64,000 nt of DNA from Blumeriella jaapii (lineage: Eukaryota; Ascomycota; Leotiomycetes; Helotiales; Drepanopezizaceae), in the NCBI GenBank assembly GCA_009599575.1, contig VWND01000015.1, forward strand, positions 248,001 to 312,000. Reading direction: 5' to 3'. Positions 23,298 through 37,000 of the stretch are shown piece by piece (position 1 is the stretch's first letter; each line of letters starts with the position of its first letter). A model generated the notes under the pieces. It saw nothing but the letters and a program-made list of their open reading frames with translations. It was not told where the DNA came from and did no database searches. The translations under genes were made by a program, and so were the position numbers.

Positions 23298-24214
23298 CTT
23301 GAGCAGCGTTGGCTATGGCTGGTTTGTCGAGCGGAAGGGCATTGGGCCCTGGACCGAGAGGAGAGAAGACTGACGCCTGGCTGCGTGGTTGCGGAAGTGA
23401 AGCTCTGCTGGCACTCTCGGGCTGGGGGTTGCTGTCTGGTCAAGCCGTTTGGCATGAGGCTGAAGAAGAAGAAAATAGCAACGATGGGTCTGGGCGGAGG
23501 TGGAGGTGGAGGCGGAGGTGGAGGTGGAGGTGGAGGCTGAAAGTCGAGCCGCAGCCACTACTTTATGTAGGTACGGGACTGTAAGTACACTTCATCGTAC
23601 TGTTGGTTATCTTATCTGATCGATCGGAGATGGGATCACAGGGTGGGTGCCGCGTCTTCTCAAACCCCCAGGCCAACCGAACAGACCGACCAATATTCTT
23701 CTCTGCGCATCCGACTGTCCAGTCTACGAGCCTCCCCCCGTCGGCCAATCTTTAATTCTCGCCATTCTCTGCTGTCCCCAGGATTGTCGTCGTCGGTCGG
23801 GGCCAGCCCGTTGTGCGCGTCCTTAGTAGAGTTCGGCTATCCCAGCCCAGCAGACCGGCCCAGAGTCGACGTCTCTCGAACTTCGCCAGCGCCCTTTCAT
23901 CAAAACGACGCTCCAAACCATCGAACCCCCCTCGTTTTCTCGCGCGTGCCATCTCCATCCATGACGCCCGTCCATCTGCGGCCCAGCTGAGGAAAATACC
24001 ACACGCCGTCGCCCCCACCCCCCCCAAGATTCGTGGTCGCGACCTCAGATCGCCTGCCTCGCGCGGTGCCGCGGGGATTCCAATGTTGCCATCGGCTCCC
24101 AGCACCTTCAACCACAGCGTGCACCACAAACCATGGCCCTCTTCGACCGCGCGCCTCAGCAATAAGACACCGCACCGCCGCGACCACACGCCTGCGCGCT
24201 CGACTCCCGGTCTC
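23298..24214. other. Upstream region of the VanZ-like and Spt7-like genes
   Basis: The genes are divergent. A GGAGGT microsatellite lies at 23493-23537. From 23813 the Spt7 frame is open but reads as a low-complexity Arg/Ser/Pro leader, more likely 5' UTR than protein. Confidence 0.5.
23493..23537. repeat. (GGAGGT/GGAGGC)n microsatellite
   Basis: Seven or so copies of a six-base GGAGGT unit with a few GGAGGC variants, in the intergenic space upstream of the VanZ-like gene. Confidence 0.9.
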
Positions 24215-27200
24215 ATGGCGGACGATGCTACAATGGGGGACTCGGCCGCCGTACAAAACGATGGAGACGTCGATGAGCCCCGAAGGCAGCTGTTCAAGGA
24301 GCTGTATCTGCGCTCCGAGGCCAAGATAGCTGGCTTGTTCGGCGGTCGGGGGCCACTGGAGCAGGATCCGGGAGAGGACAACGCGGCTGCCGACGCGCAA
24401 TTGGCCATCGAGGATTCCCACGCCGCGGAAGCCGCTGCAGTCGAACGTCCGCCAAAGAAGGCAGCGCGAACCATCGACGAGGACAACTACGATGACGACG
24501 ACGATGAAGATGATGAAGAAGTGCACGACACGCCGCTGAAGAATCGAAATGGAAATTCCTTACCATCCCCCTCGAAGTCCGGCAGCTCGCCCGTCTCCTC
24601 TGATGTGTCTCCGAACAAGCAACTCGAATCCAACAAGGCCGATCCCGTGACTGCGGAACCACAGTCGTCTGAGGATGCGCGGAAGCAGTTGGAGGAAGCC
24701 AAGAAGGCGAACGAAGAGGCTGTGAAGCGCAGTTTCAATACGCTGTTCTACACTTTGGAGAATGACCGGATGGCCATGCTGGAGCAGCAGAAGCTCGAAG
24801 AGTCCGAGAAACAGATAGATGCGGAGATGGACCATGAAGGAAACACCCATAATGCACATGGCCCAAATGGCGAACAATACGGATCCCTGAGCAATGCCAA
24901 CCTGGGTGCCTCGAGTTTGACACTGAAGCATCTCATCAACCGAATCGACCTTAAGCGGCATCAAGTGCAGGCTTCAGATGCCGAATTGCGGTCTCTCATC
25001 AACGAAGTCCGCAAGAACAGATCCAAGTGGGCAAGCGAGGAAAATGTTAATCAGGAGGAGTTGTACGAAGCAGCGGAGAAGATTCTGGGTGACCTCAAAG
25101 CTAGAACCGAGTTTTCGACTCCATTTCTCACTCGAGTGAACAAGCGTGACGCGCCAGATTACTACAATAGTAAGATCTTCCTCCTGTCCATACCTGGAAT
25201 ACATTTAACAGTGCCCAGTTATCAAACACCCCATGGACTTCGGCACGATGACCAAAAAGTTAAAGACACTCTCTTACAAGTCGAAAGAAGACTTTGTGAG
25301 AGATTTAACTTTAATCTGGAACAATTGTCTAGCATACAACGCCAGCCCGGATCATCCATTACGGATCAGCGCAAATGCCATGAGAAAGGAGGCGGAGAAA
25401 TTAATCCCCTTGATCCCTGATCTTGCCATCCGACCCAGAGCAGAAGTGGAAGCTGAGGAGCGCCGCAAGCAAAATGGAGGTGATGATGATGCAGGCGATG
25501 ACAGCGATGATGAGCCCATCATGTCTTCGCGGGGTCGGAAAGCTGGTGCCGGAGCCAAAGGCACAAAGGCTAGGAAGGCTAGAGAGCAAAGCACTCCAGG
25601 AGCCGACCAAAAGCCAACGTTGCAACTCAACGGCCTGCTTGGTAGTATCGGTCATGATGGATCTGATGCTGGATTGGAAGGCAGTCAAAACGGATTTGCA
25701 ACCCCGCCTATTGGATCTATAACCCCCGCCGGAATAAACGGTATCACTGGCCACGGAAGCCAGGGTGACGGAGATCTTGACGAGCCTTCTATCAATGGTA
25801 TTTCGTTGGGACAGGCTCTTGGAGCTGCTGCGGATGAATCTCGAGACGATGAAGAATTCAAAATCTGGAAGCAAGTAACCAAGAAAGACCGAGCCCTGGT
25901 AGCCAAGGAACGACATCGGCTTTTCCGGGGAGATAGGCTAAATCCTGATGAGCCTGCATTGCTTCGATCCAAGGCGGGAATGAGAAGATGGGTTCAGCAA
26001 CAACAACAGGCTAACGATGACAACTCACGCACAGACCCCAACGAAAAGACCAAAGATGGTTTCCAAGCTGTTGAGACCTTGGCCGAGGGAATGGAGGGCG
26101 AAGAGGAACGGGTCCTCCCGGACTACTATGACATGCTCTCTGCAATTCCCGATATCAATCCCAAGCTGCAGTGGATTGAAGATGCTGAGGGCCAGCTCAT
26201 TGATCCGAATGAAGAGTTCTTGCGCATGGTTCCGAGTGGGTTGTTTCAAGCTCCCAAAAGCGTTTTGTCGCAGAAAGTAGAAAGCAACATGCGGCAGATG
26301 CAGGAGACAAGAAAATTGTGTTCCAAAATTGGCGTCATCAAACAAATGCAACTGCAAGCACAAGTACGTTGTTCGCTTTGATCTTGATTTTGTATGCTGA
26401 CGATGACTAGATGTACAACAACCAATTTCCGAAATACGAGCCTGAACCTTTCGTAGAAGCCGACATTGAGCCTCATGTCACCTCTGACGACGGGCCTATC
26501 ATGGCAACCTGGGTATGCAAAGCAGCGTTGCAGCGATCAGTCGCGAAGCTGTGCTATCATGCTGGTTTTGAAGAGCTACAGCCGAGCGCGTTGGATGTCA
26601 TCACTGACATTGCAGGAGAATTCTTTGGCAAACTGGTACAATCATTTAATGTCTATCGGGAGGCGCCAAACATACCTGCAGTCAGTGGACCCTTGGATGA
26701 TGGCTCAAAATGGCAGCCACGGTTTACAGACGAGGAGGTCGTGCTACACACCCTCAGCGAAAATGGCGTTAATGTCGAAAGTCTGGAAAGCTACGTCAAA
26801 GATGATGTGGAGCGCCTCGGAAGCAAGCTTGGGGTCGTTCACGACCGCATGAAAGCTCACCTTTCGGACCTCCTTCGACCAGCCCTTACCGATGGCGGTG
26901 CAGATGGATCTGGAGCCTTCAAAGACGGCAGCGAGCAGTTCGTCGGAGGAGATTTTGCTGAAGAGCTCGGCGAAGATTTCTTCGGCTTCAAGGCGCTTGG
27001 GCTCGATAGCGAGTTTGGGCTGGCGAGTCTTTCTGTGCCTCTACATCTGCTTCACACACGACTCTATCAAAGCCAGCCCAGCGCCGTCATTCAGAATGCC
27101 TCAGCCGACATTTTCGCATCACTCGAACCCTTGGAGCCCGTTACGATGGAAAGCGTCCAACATGAAATCGGCCTCGTCCGAAGTTGGTTCCTCAGCAAAT

Positions 27201-27567
27201 TACATGCCAATGGTGGCCAGCCACTGACCGAAGATGACGACCTTCCTATAAAGCAGCGACCTACCAAGCCTCGTCTTCCGCCAACAGGGAAGATCACAAG
27301 TCCACGCAAACGCACGCTGGTCAACCAGGCCGGCAATTCGAAGAAGAAGAAAAAGCTGGACAACGTGTCGCATTGGACCCTGCGACTGGTGCCAAAACCA
27401 GCTCAAACGGCAGTTCGGAGAAGCCAGGCGCGGTGAAGAAGCTCAAGACCATGCCAAATGGGGGAGCGGTGTCGATGGAGCGCGCGGAGAGCAGTCAAGG
27501 CAATGCTAGTCAGACGGAAAAGGACGACGCCGTGGGCATGATGAGTCCGGAGAGCATTGAGCCGTGA
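24215..27567 (+). CDS. SPT7: Spt7-like SAGA subunit with bromodomain, frameshift near the C-terminus
   Basis: Exons 24215-25169, 25219-26363 and 26411-27567. Order: acidic N-terminus; coiled, Glu-rich segment; bromodomain ([17 protein letters not shown] joined across intron 1 to [15 protein letters not shown], then [16 protein letters not shown], residues about 300-410); a long middle region with [20 protein letters not shown]; a histone-fold-like part ([20 protein letters not shown]); and the late motif [18 protein letters not shown]. Family knowledge: Spt7 is the scaffold of the SAGA co-activator and its histone fold pairs with Taf10. After KKKKKLDN (27364) the conserved reading continues in the next frame ([10 protein letters not shown] to the TGA at 27567), as if one base is missing. 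The start MADDATMGD is chosen over an open upstream leader. Confidence 0.88.
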
Positions 27568-28860
27568 TAAGAGGGCGCGGCGATGTGCAACAGGGGTGGG
27601 TTGAGAAGAACTTTCCTTCTGCTCCTGGCTGGATTCAATGCACCAGCAGCACGTTCGCTACGCAGCAACAGTACATATGGGAGGTGTGCACTACGAGCTT
27701 CTTTTTCTGCGACTTTTTATTCGGGGTGGAGAGAGGGGGGAGAGGCGGTCGATACTCTAGGTATTGATCCCGCCGCATATGTATGATCTTACGACGAGGA
27801 TGGATAGGACACGTTCACTGCCATCTGTGTGTTTTTTCTTCTTCTTTTCTGTCTTTCCTATTTGCCTACTCTTTTTTTTTCTTTTTCCAGACTGGCTGTG
27901 CCTGGCGTTCCTGGGTTGGATTTCAGTGGTATCGGGTGGATGGACGGATGAGTGAACGGCGCGACTTTAATGGCTGGCTGGCTGGTTTACATGTGTGCAT
28001 GGTTTTTCTTGGGCCGGGCCGGGCTGGGTTTGCTCGGATGGATGGATGGATGGGTCCGGTGGATGGATATCACATCACATAAATAGTTTTCTTTGGGTTT
28101 TCCCTTCTGCCGGTGGTGCCGTGTAGGTTGGGAGAGAGGGAGGCGTCTGATAGTGAAGGATGAGGGAGGAAGGGCCGAAGTGAAGGAGGGAGGGGGCCGA
28201 CGGTTGTTGTATTATGGATGCGCAGATGGACGCGTGCTTGCGTGGCTCGGTAGAAAAGAAAGCGTGATTTTGACCTTCTTTTCTCCTTTCAGGCGTGCGA
28301 GTAAGTGAGTGGGTAGGTAGGTGGTTGGGTGCGTGATGTTGATTCTGTGGATTCTGCTTCTGCTTCTGCCGGGGTGTGAGATCGATCACCAGTCGTTTTG
28401 GTCTTTCCATCAGACGAGGTCCGCGACTCGAGTCTCGCGAGCCCAACGGCGCAGGTGTCCCCAAACGAAGAGTGGGTTAGCTAGCTAGCCATCGGGGCTC
28501 AGTCTGTCTACCAATTCAAGTCCACATTCGCTTTTTCTATGTTCAAACTCGGCGCAGTGCATTGCATTGGTTTCTCCCGCTTCCATTGTAGAGCCCTCGT
28601 GTGCAAAACCTGGAACGAGCGACGTGACAACATCGAAAGGCTGTCTGTCGAATAGATATGTCGTAATGGACGAGGCTGCTATCTGTTTGCTTCTGAACAA
28701 TCTACCCGTAAGCTATAATACACCTTGTTGTTTTGAGCAGGCTGGGGAAAGCGAAATGCTTTTGGGTGAAGAAAGAAAGAAGCCTTGCACGTGGAGAATT
28801 CTTGTTGAGCCCAAATGTTCGAAGCAGAGGTCGAGAAGAATGCTTTTTTTTTTTAAAAAA
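27568..28860. other. Gene-free region with short repeats
   Basis: Low-complexity sequence: T-rich runs at 27827-27890, TGGC/GGAT tetranucleotide repeats at 27970-27985 and 28036-28053, and a T9/A10 inverted repeat at 28843-28872. The frames here are repeat-driven. No gene supported. Confidence 0.5.
28036..28053. repeat. (GGAT)n microsatellite
   Basis: Four to five GGAT units, with a further short GGATGGAT copy 10 bases downstream. Confidence 0.8.
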
Positions 28861-28879
28861 AAAAGAAAAAAATACCACT

Positions 28880-29716
28880 CGCGATTGAAACTCTGGGGAC
28901 TTCGGCCGGGGCAAGCAAACTCATGGACCACTAGGGTGATGTCTTCTAGTGCGGTACGATACGCGCGAGTGTCGTATTCGAAGTAGTTCATTCCCCAGCC
29001 GAGTACCAGTAGCTGAATGTTTCGAACCCCTCGTTGGCATTGAAGCAATCCTTGATGTTGCAGGAAGACTAGGGCTGGCCGAAGTAGATGTACACGGTAT
29101 CGTTTTGAGGATCAATCCTGGTGCAGAGGTTCTCTTGCGGGAGCTCGAAGCACAGAGTGTACTTCTCCATGTGCACTTGTCGGGCTTCTCGGTTGGCTTC
29201 GTTGACGATCGGAATGTCATCGCAGCGTTTGTACTGGTGCTCGATCTGCTGGTATGGCAGCAGACGAGGACCTGGTCGCGACTAGTTGATCGGGGTCTAG
29301 ATGAACTCGACCACCCGCGAGTGAGGCAGGGTCAGCTTCAAGATCCTTGTTCGGACCTCAGGAGGAAGCGCTTGGAAGAGCTCGAGGTCTCCTCTCACTC
29401 TTGTAACTCCGGCCTTGCTGGCTGCTTCTCCTGAGATGTAGATGAGGATAAGCCTGTAGCTCCGATGTCGAGTAATAATCGAGGACCTTCTTGGAAACGA
29501 CAGCTCTGGACTCGGGGGCTGAACCATGCCGTAATTTGGCGCGAAGTAATCTAGAATGTGGCAATTCATTCGGATTTTAGAGAGAGCAAAGTTTACCTTG
29601 TCTGGACTGGTGTCTCTGTTGGATGGAACCTCCAACTTGTACTCACGCTCACGCGTCAGGTTGGGAGTGATCTTGATTCTTGCCAGGTTACTAGCCTGTA
29701 GATCTTGAGAAGCCAT
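28880..29716 (-). pseudogene. Decayed 2EXR-domain gene
   Basis: Two short exons (29716-29597, 29550-29487) can be spliced to a third from 29430. The third has the 2EXR signature LELFQALPPEVRTRILKLTL followed by PHSRVVEFI. In the same frame come three TAG codons (29299-29297, 29284-29282, 29071-29069), yet coding character continues between and after them: IPIVNEANREARQVHMEKYT, DPQNDTVYIYFGQP, DCFNANEGFET. Around 29013-29024 the frame shifts, and WGMNYFEYDTRAYRTALEDI continues in the next frame to about 28880. All three TAGs could come from CAG (Gln). The family's function is unknown. The 3' limit is approximate. Confidence 0.7.
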
Positions 29717-29859
29717 ATTTATGCTGTAGATGACCGGCATCGGCTGAACACGTTCTTCGAGTGAAAGGGGAAGGAAGGGTATATCGTTTGATACTCGTGA
29801 ACCTGCGAAGCTTGAAGAATTGTATGTAATAAAGATTGGGTTGATTCGAGATACCAAGT

Positions 29860-32129
29860 CGGGGAGTTAATCAGTTACGACGTTGATCTCGATGTACATC
29901 CGGTGGAATTTATTCACAGTTGTGGGGAGAGACTGACAGATACGCAAGTCGGAGCAATCACACTAGTGCTAGCGCCAACGCGCCGCACCTTCCATTTCAG
30001 ATTGGGGCGTGATAGCAGTAAGACTTGAGTATTCACTCGAAAGGTGAATATCCATCTTAAAGGTATATTCTTTTCTCTAAGATGAGATCACTAATAGGGA
30101 CACAAGAAAAGTCTGTTATGATAGATAGTACATATTGAAAATCGGCCCATCAAGAAAACATAGGGAAAAAATGATCAAAGCATCAAAGCAGTTGATACAT
30201 GATTCCCTTGGTCAACTACATGTTCGCATCGAATGTATATCAGATGTGGACCTCGATATAATTCTATTGTCTCAGGAGTCTCACTGTCTGATCGTCTACG
30301 TTTTCATTACGTTCTCCCTAACGTTCAACCACAGCGGGAAGGGGGGATGTCATGATGATGATATTGCTCGTCGACGAAAACTATACTGCTGGGATCTTCC
30401 CAGGGGGTACGGAGACCTACTAAGCCAAGTAATTGTTAAAAACAAAAGAAACAACCCCAGAAACATTGTAAGGATGAGTGCCGCGCTGTTGTCGCTCGAG
30501 ATATTCCTACACAGATGGGCTGAAAAATAGGAAGATGTTTTGAACGACAAAAATTCGAACAGATGGATGACTGATATGAAGGATAGCTCAGGCCAGTGTC
30601 TGGATCTTCTCTATCGCCAATCTCAAGAAAGCCATAGTATGCAACCCTGGCATTCACTAGTCTCTTTCGAGATTCAAGACTCGTTCCAGTTTCATGGTAT
30701 CTGGGATGGGAAAGACAACGGAAATGTCGATTCCCGATATCTTCAAGTTGGGATGATGTGATGTTCCCTCCTCCACGTCTCCTGGAATTCAGCTTGGGAT
30801 ATGTGCAACTATGGTCTGGTGCGTCGTTGGCTCTTTGTGAAAATGATGATTTAGAGACTCGGGCTTTAGAGGAGGAGCAGAAGATCTGCTTTGAAGTTTG
30901 GGGTAATAGTATCGAGTTCATCTTTACGCTCAGAGCCTCGACGCTTTTCAGCACAAACGACGAACCAGCACGTCTCGCTGACGATCCACTACTTAATGAA
31001 TAGACCAAATACGGAGACAAGGGTCTCAAGGAAAAGACACAGTTTTGACGACCCGTATGGGAATCGCTAAGTAAGACCAGGACCAGCTCTGGTCGCCGGC
31101 ACCTCTATCCAAAGTCTCGTACAGTAGGAGGAGATTCGCCATCGCGGCCTGATCTACCTCCTTTTTAGGTCTCGCAGAGAACCGAGAAATCCACTCTAAG
31201 TCGCAGGGCGTGTTGGGCGTGCCCAGCCTAGATAGTTGAAATGCTTCCATCTTTTGCATCGAGCATAATCGTCTGCCTTGGAAGACCAAGGATCTGTTCA
31301 GCCCAGATATCAGCCCGCCCCTGGCGACTCGACATATGTGTCAGCTGCGAAGGACGAGGGTGCATTCCAAACGTTTTGACTGTCCCTAAAACCTGCACAT
31401 CAAATCAGTCAGTCAGGGCGACCGACATTCCTTTCCACCCTTCCTCTCTCGTGTGTAAGGAATTCAATGTATTCTCAACGGCTTGGCGCTCGAGAGTCAC
31501 TATGCCGCTCACAAAGCGGCAACTAACTATCTACCTCGAGCGACCTCGAGCGGGTCTACGTTGCATGTAGGAGTCCTTCGTACCTACCTACCTTCGGAAA
31601 ATTGACATCGATGGCCTAACGCATCTACCTACCATCTTGAGGGGAAAATGAAAGAGAGGGGGTCCGAATTTCCACTTCTCTCTCCTCTCTTTTCTAGCGT
31701 TGATGTATCTATTTATCTATGTACTTGCTAAGATGATAATGATCGATTCTTGGACCAGTCTCCGTCAAAATCAGAGTAGAAGATAGAAGGAGTCGATCGA
31801 GAATACTTCCTTCCCACTCCCGAGAAACGCAAGTCAGGTCTCGATGTCTAAGGCAGTAGGAATTACATATCATTCACAGCCCCAAAGATTCAAGAGCGTG
31901 CCATTGAAAAAGATTCATTGAGTTGGTATATGACAAGGAAACCGATTGGTGTGCGTTGTAATTATTCCATAGACCCTCTCGCTATCCATGTGTTGCTGTG
32001 GAGCAGTTTCGCGCGAGCGCGAAAAGAAAAACCTCCCCAGAACTAGAGTACAGTACAAGGAAACCTCGGCCTGGGTTCACCAGCCTCGACCCGTATCCAG
32101 CTTACATCATTGGCCATAAAGTCAAACAC
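29860..32129. other. Gene-poor region
   Basis: Frames of 70-197 codons exist on both strands (for example 30436-31029 minus, 30758-31003 plus, 31026-31289 minus). The last reads rather protein-like, but I recognise no family and no splice chain. It may hold relics, as in the neighbouring 2EXR pseudogene. Confidence 0.4.
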
Positions 32130-33432
<1,303 letters not shown>

Positions 33433-34084
33433 GATTGCGACAGGCAGCAGCAGCAACTCTCCAAGTAACTGAGGGGCAGAGGAAAGAATAGAGAGAGGAG
33501 TGATAGATGAGGGGGGAGAGAGATGGGAGTGGGGAGCGTGAGTGGAGGGTGGAGGATGGAGGGTGGAAGATGGAGGGTGGAGGGTGGAGGGTGGAGGGTG
33601 GAGGGTTGATAAAGACGAGAGAGGGCGAACGGGGTCGGCTAGGAAGGTAATGTGATGACGACGGCGTTGCCCGGTGCCCGGTGCTGGCTGGCTGGCTGTC
33701 TTGGTCCTAGCGGCTGAGCTCTCGTCTAAGCTCAAGTTTCCAAACAGAGGGGGCTGGGAAGCAGGACCTGCATCATCAGAATCTGGGGAAACCATCATCG
33801 ATTATTGTCTTGCATTGTATGTTCCACCATGCAACCCACCCGTACATGAATTCCGTATGTATTTGTATGAATATGTAAATGTTTGTGTATATCTATATAT
33901 ACACACTGCCTTATGCTCAGTTCAGTATCTTTCTACCATCAACGGGGTTTAGGCCGCTTTGCTGCATGACTCAAAGAAGGCATTCAAGCATGACATGCCA
34001 TGAGCGTGAGTAAGGTAGGTAAGCTTTGCTGTCTTGCACATACAGACTGTACATTTGTATGTGGGATCTACGAATCGCGCATCA
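33433..34084. other. Upstream region of the aspartic protease
   Basis: It contains the GGTGGAGGATGGAGG-type minisatellite at 33542-33607, likely in the 5' UTR or promoter, and an AT-rich stretch at 33850-33905. The distal part holds the 3' flank of the next minus-strand gene. Confidence 0.5.
33542..33607. repeat. GGGTGGA minisatellite
   Basis: About nine imperfect copies of a seven-base GTGGAGG/ATGGAGG unit, 110 bases upstream of the protease start codon. Confidence 0.9.
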
Positions 34085-37000
34085 TCAACTACGCTCCTGC
34101 TCAACCGAGCCATCAGAATGACCGCTCTCGCTTCCGCTTTCTCGGTCGGCATTGCTTGCACCACTGTACGTATCCAGCTCGCTGTCGTCGGGCCATCGCC
34201 AGCCATCAACTTGCCGCACCAACTCCGCGGCTCTCTCTTCGAAGGCAGTGCCGTAGCAGGAGATCCGGGCAGCAACAAGTGTGCGTGCCAGCATCTTCGC
34301 CCCGTTCGCACTCTGACGGTTGTTCTCTTCCAGCTCCTGTCGATTCTGGACCATCCACTGCAGCACAGATATAATTTCGTCGAGGTCACCGACAAGCCCC
34401 ATGCAGCGCACATACGCATGCAGAGTGACCGATTTGATGCTGTGCAGCAATTTGGGCATCCAGTACCGAGATTCCTCGCGCCGGGATAGCTTGGCGAACT
34501 CTTCCTTCAGAATTTGAGCGCCTTCGGTCAGAGGTGCCTCATACTCCTCGAAGACGTGATGGGCTGCTTCGCCGAATTTGAAGAAGGTGTTGCAAATCAA
34601 AATGAAGCCATACGGATCAAGCTCGAGCCCGCAGCTGTGAAAGTTGCAGAGGGCGGTCCTCGTAAAACTCCATGCGAGCTCATCGTTCTTTGGGCCACCA
34701 ATGTGTTTCCGAGACAAGACAACACTGCGTCGAGAGAGTGCTTCGAAAAGACTGTACCAAGCTGGCCTGAACTTTGACTGCTCCCCATTCAGAATTCGTG
34801 CTGCGTGATGCAACGGATCTCGAAGGCGAGGGAATGAGGATTTCTCAAGCTCCTGAATACACCATTGTCTGTTACTAGATGCTACTAACGGAGTTTCGGA
34901 TTGAGGATAGTCAGTGGTGGCGACGCTCAGGTTATACGTCTTAGCCCTTGCAGACACAGTCAGCACTGCTCGCGGAGTAAATCGGCATATGAGTTCAATG
35001 TAGGCACTCAGTGTTGGTCCAGATACATCTTTGAGCACATCCGGAAAAGGCTTTTTGGGCGAAATGGATGTGTTGTGGCCGCCAGTGAGATAATTCAGCG
35101 CCTCGCTACGGAGACGGCTATCACGGAGATACTCAACCCCCCTAGACGGAGTTCTAGCATGGCGGACAAGGAAGGTCAGAAGTTGACCAGATGGTACAAC
35201 TCCGGAGGATATCATGTTCCTGTAGAGAGTGTCCCCGGTTGGAGGCTGAGTGTGTGTTTTGTAAAATGCGCTCACATTGTCGTCCGGAACAGGCAAGACC
35301 TCCAGGCCGTCCCCTGGCACCGCGGTGTACTTGGCGTTTCGTCCTTCTCGTGCAAGGTCGAAGTTTAGCTTCCGGAACATGGCTAGGTATATAGTCGGGT
35401 TTGGCACTCCGCCCACGTCTCGGAAAGAAACAAAAGCACGCCACGCCTCTCTCACGTCGCGTGTCGCCTCAATTCTTGCTGCCCATAGACCCGGGTCAAG
35501 CTTTTTATCAAGATCGGAATAGGGTTTTCCAGGACGCTCAGCTCGCCATTTCACAACTTTCCGGACGTGTATCGTAGGCGTTCCATCCAGGTCTTGCCCA
35601 CCTAAAACTTTCATGGCCACATCGAACGGGATCTCCCTATAGCCAGCCTCATTTGAACGGCTCGTGGCAAGCAGTACTCTGCTCAGATCTTCGTCAGGAG
35701 AGCGTTGAGCATCCATACCGTCTTTCTCTGTTCGCCATGGGGGCCAGCTCCTCAGTCTCAGCGCGGAGACCTGCGACTCTCTTGCCGATTTTTTCGACGC
35801 AGCATGGACGCGGATGACGGCTCGGTAGCTGTCTTTGTCAAGCAGAAGAGGCGGGCCGTACTGCCCAGCTAGTTCAAGTAGAACTTTCTGAGCAGACCAG
35901 TTGTGGACCATTGAGTTGAGGGGGTCGATGGATGCTGGCAGGGCTAAAAGTCGGAACACACGATTGTTCAATTGACAAAGTCGAGCGTGGATTGCAGGGT
36001 CAAGATTCTTTGGATCTTGACCCTTGCGGGCTACATATGAATCCACAAACGCAGACGCCATTCGAGCTATGCTTACCATTGCAGAAGGCCAAATACGCCG
36101 AGCTTGAGACAGCAATCGGCTTATCATGATTGCGAATGCGTTCTCAGGCATTTGGCCTGAAAAGTTAGATGCGGAGTTTTCTGTTTCTTGCACAGCTTCA
36201 AACTGGTGACTGGATTTCAAAATTTGCTTCCATGTATACAATAGAAGCTTCCTCAGATTCTCTACGTAGTAGATATCTTTCCGAAGGACTTCCAAGAGAA
36301 GGAATGTGGGATGTTCTGAATCTTTGGAAAGAAAGCGATCGACGACTTCGTCCGAGCGATCTGCAGACAAAATCCACGCCCAGTGGACAACATCTTCAAT
36401 ACACCAACCGCGATTGTCGAGAAACTCGAGAGAATCTTTTCGAAGGATATGATCCCAGTCATCCCATTCATCCTAGGGATACAATGTCAGCACGTTTCCG
36501 AAGAAAATGGACGTCAAAATCGCCCACCTCTGGTACTGAGGACATGTGAAATTGGTGTACAACGATAGCCGGAAACGACTTGATACGCGTAACTAGCTTG
36601 ATTTCATTCCAATATGTCCGTCTCTCCGTATCGTCCTTCAGATCCAAATATTTAGCCAAGGCAAGTGCAGGGCTGACGATTTCCGTCTTCCGAGTATGGG
36701 ACCATCGAGATGGACGCTTGAGACCAGACCGGTTCTCCGTTCCAGGGCGCATAGTAAGTCTCCGAATGACGACGCCATCTTCCGAGCTTGGAGAATCCAG
36801 CGAGGGATAGGGGGGGCTCAGGTCGAAAGTTGACTGTTTGTTGGTGCAGTATCGGGAGACATGACCGGCCTCCCCACCGAGGTGACAAGCCCGCGCCCGT
36901 CCATTGTGCTCCGATCGAACCCAAACAGCTGTAAGCGGTCGAATTGGGAGCTTGACAAAGACGATATTAGCGATGCTGAGACCGGCAATGGGACGGGATT

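Noticed and set aside
23752..24526. Minus-strand frames of 208-244 codons
   Set aside because: They overlap the Spt7-like gene's start and upstream leader in antisense and have no family resemblance.
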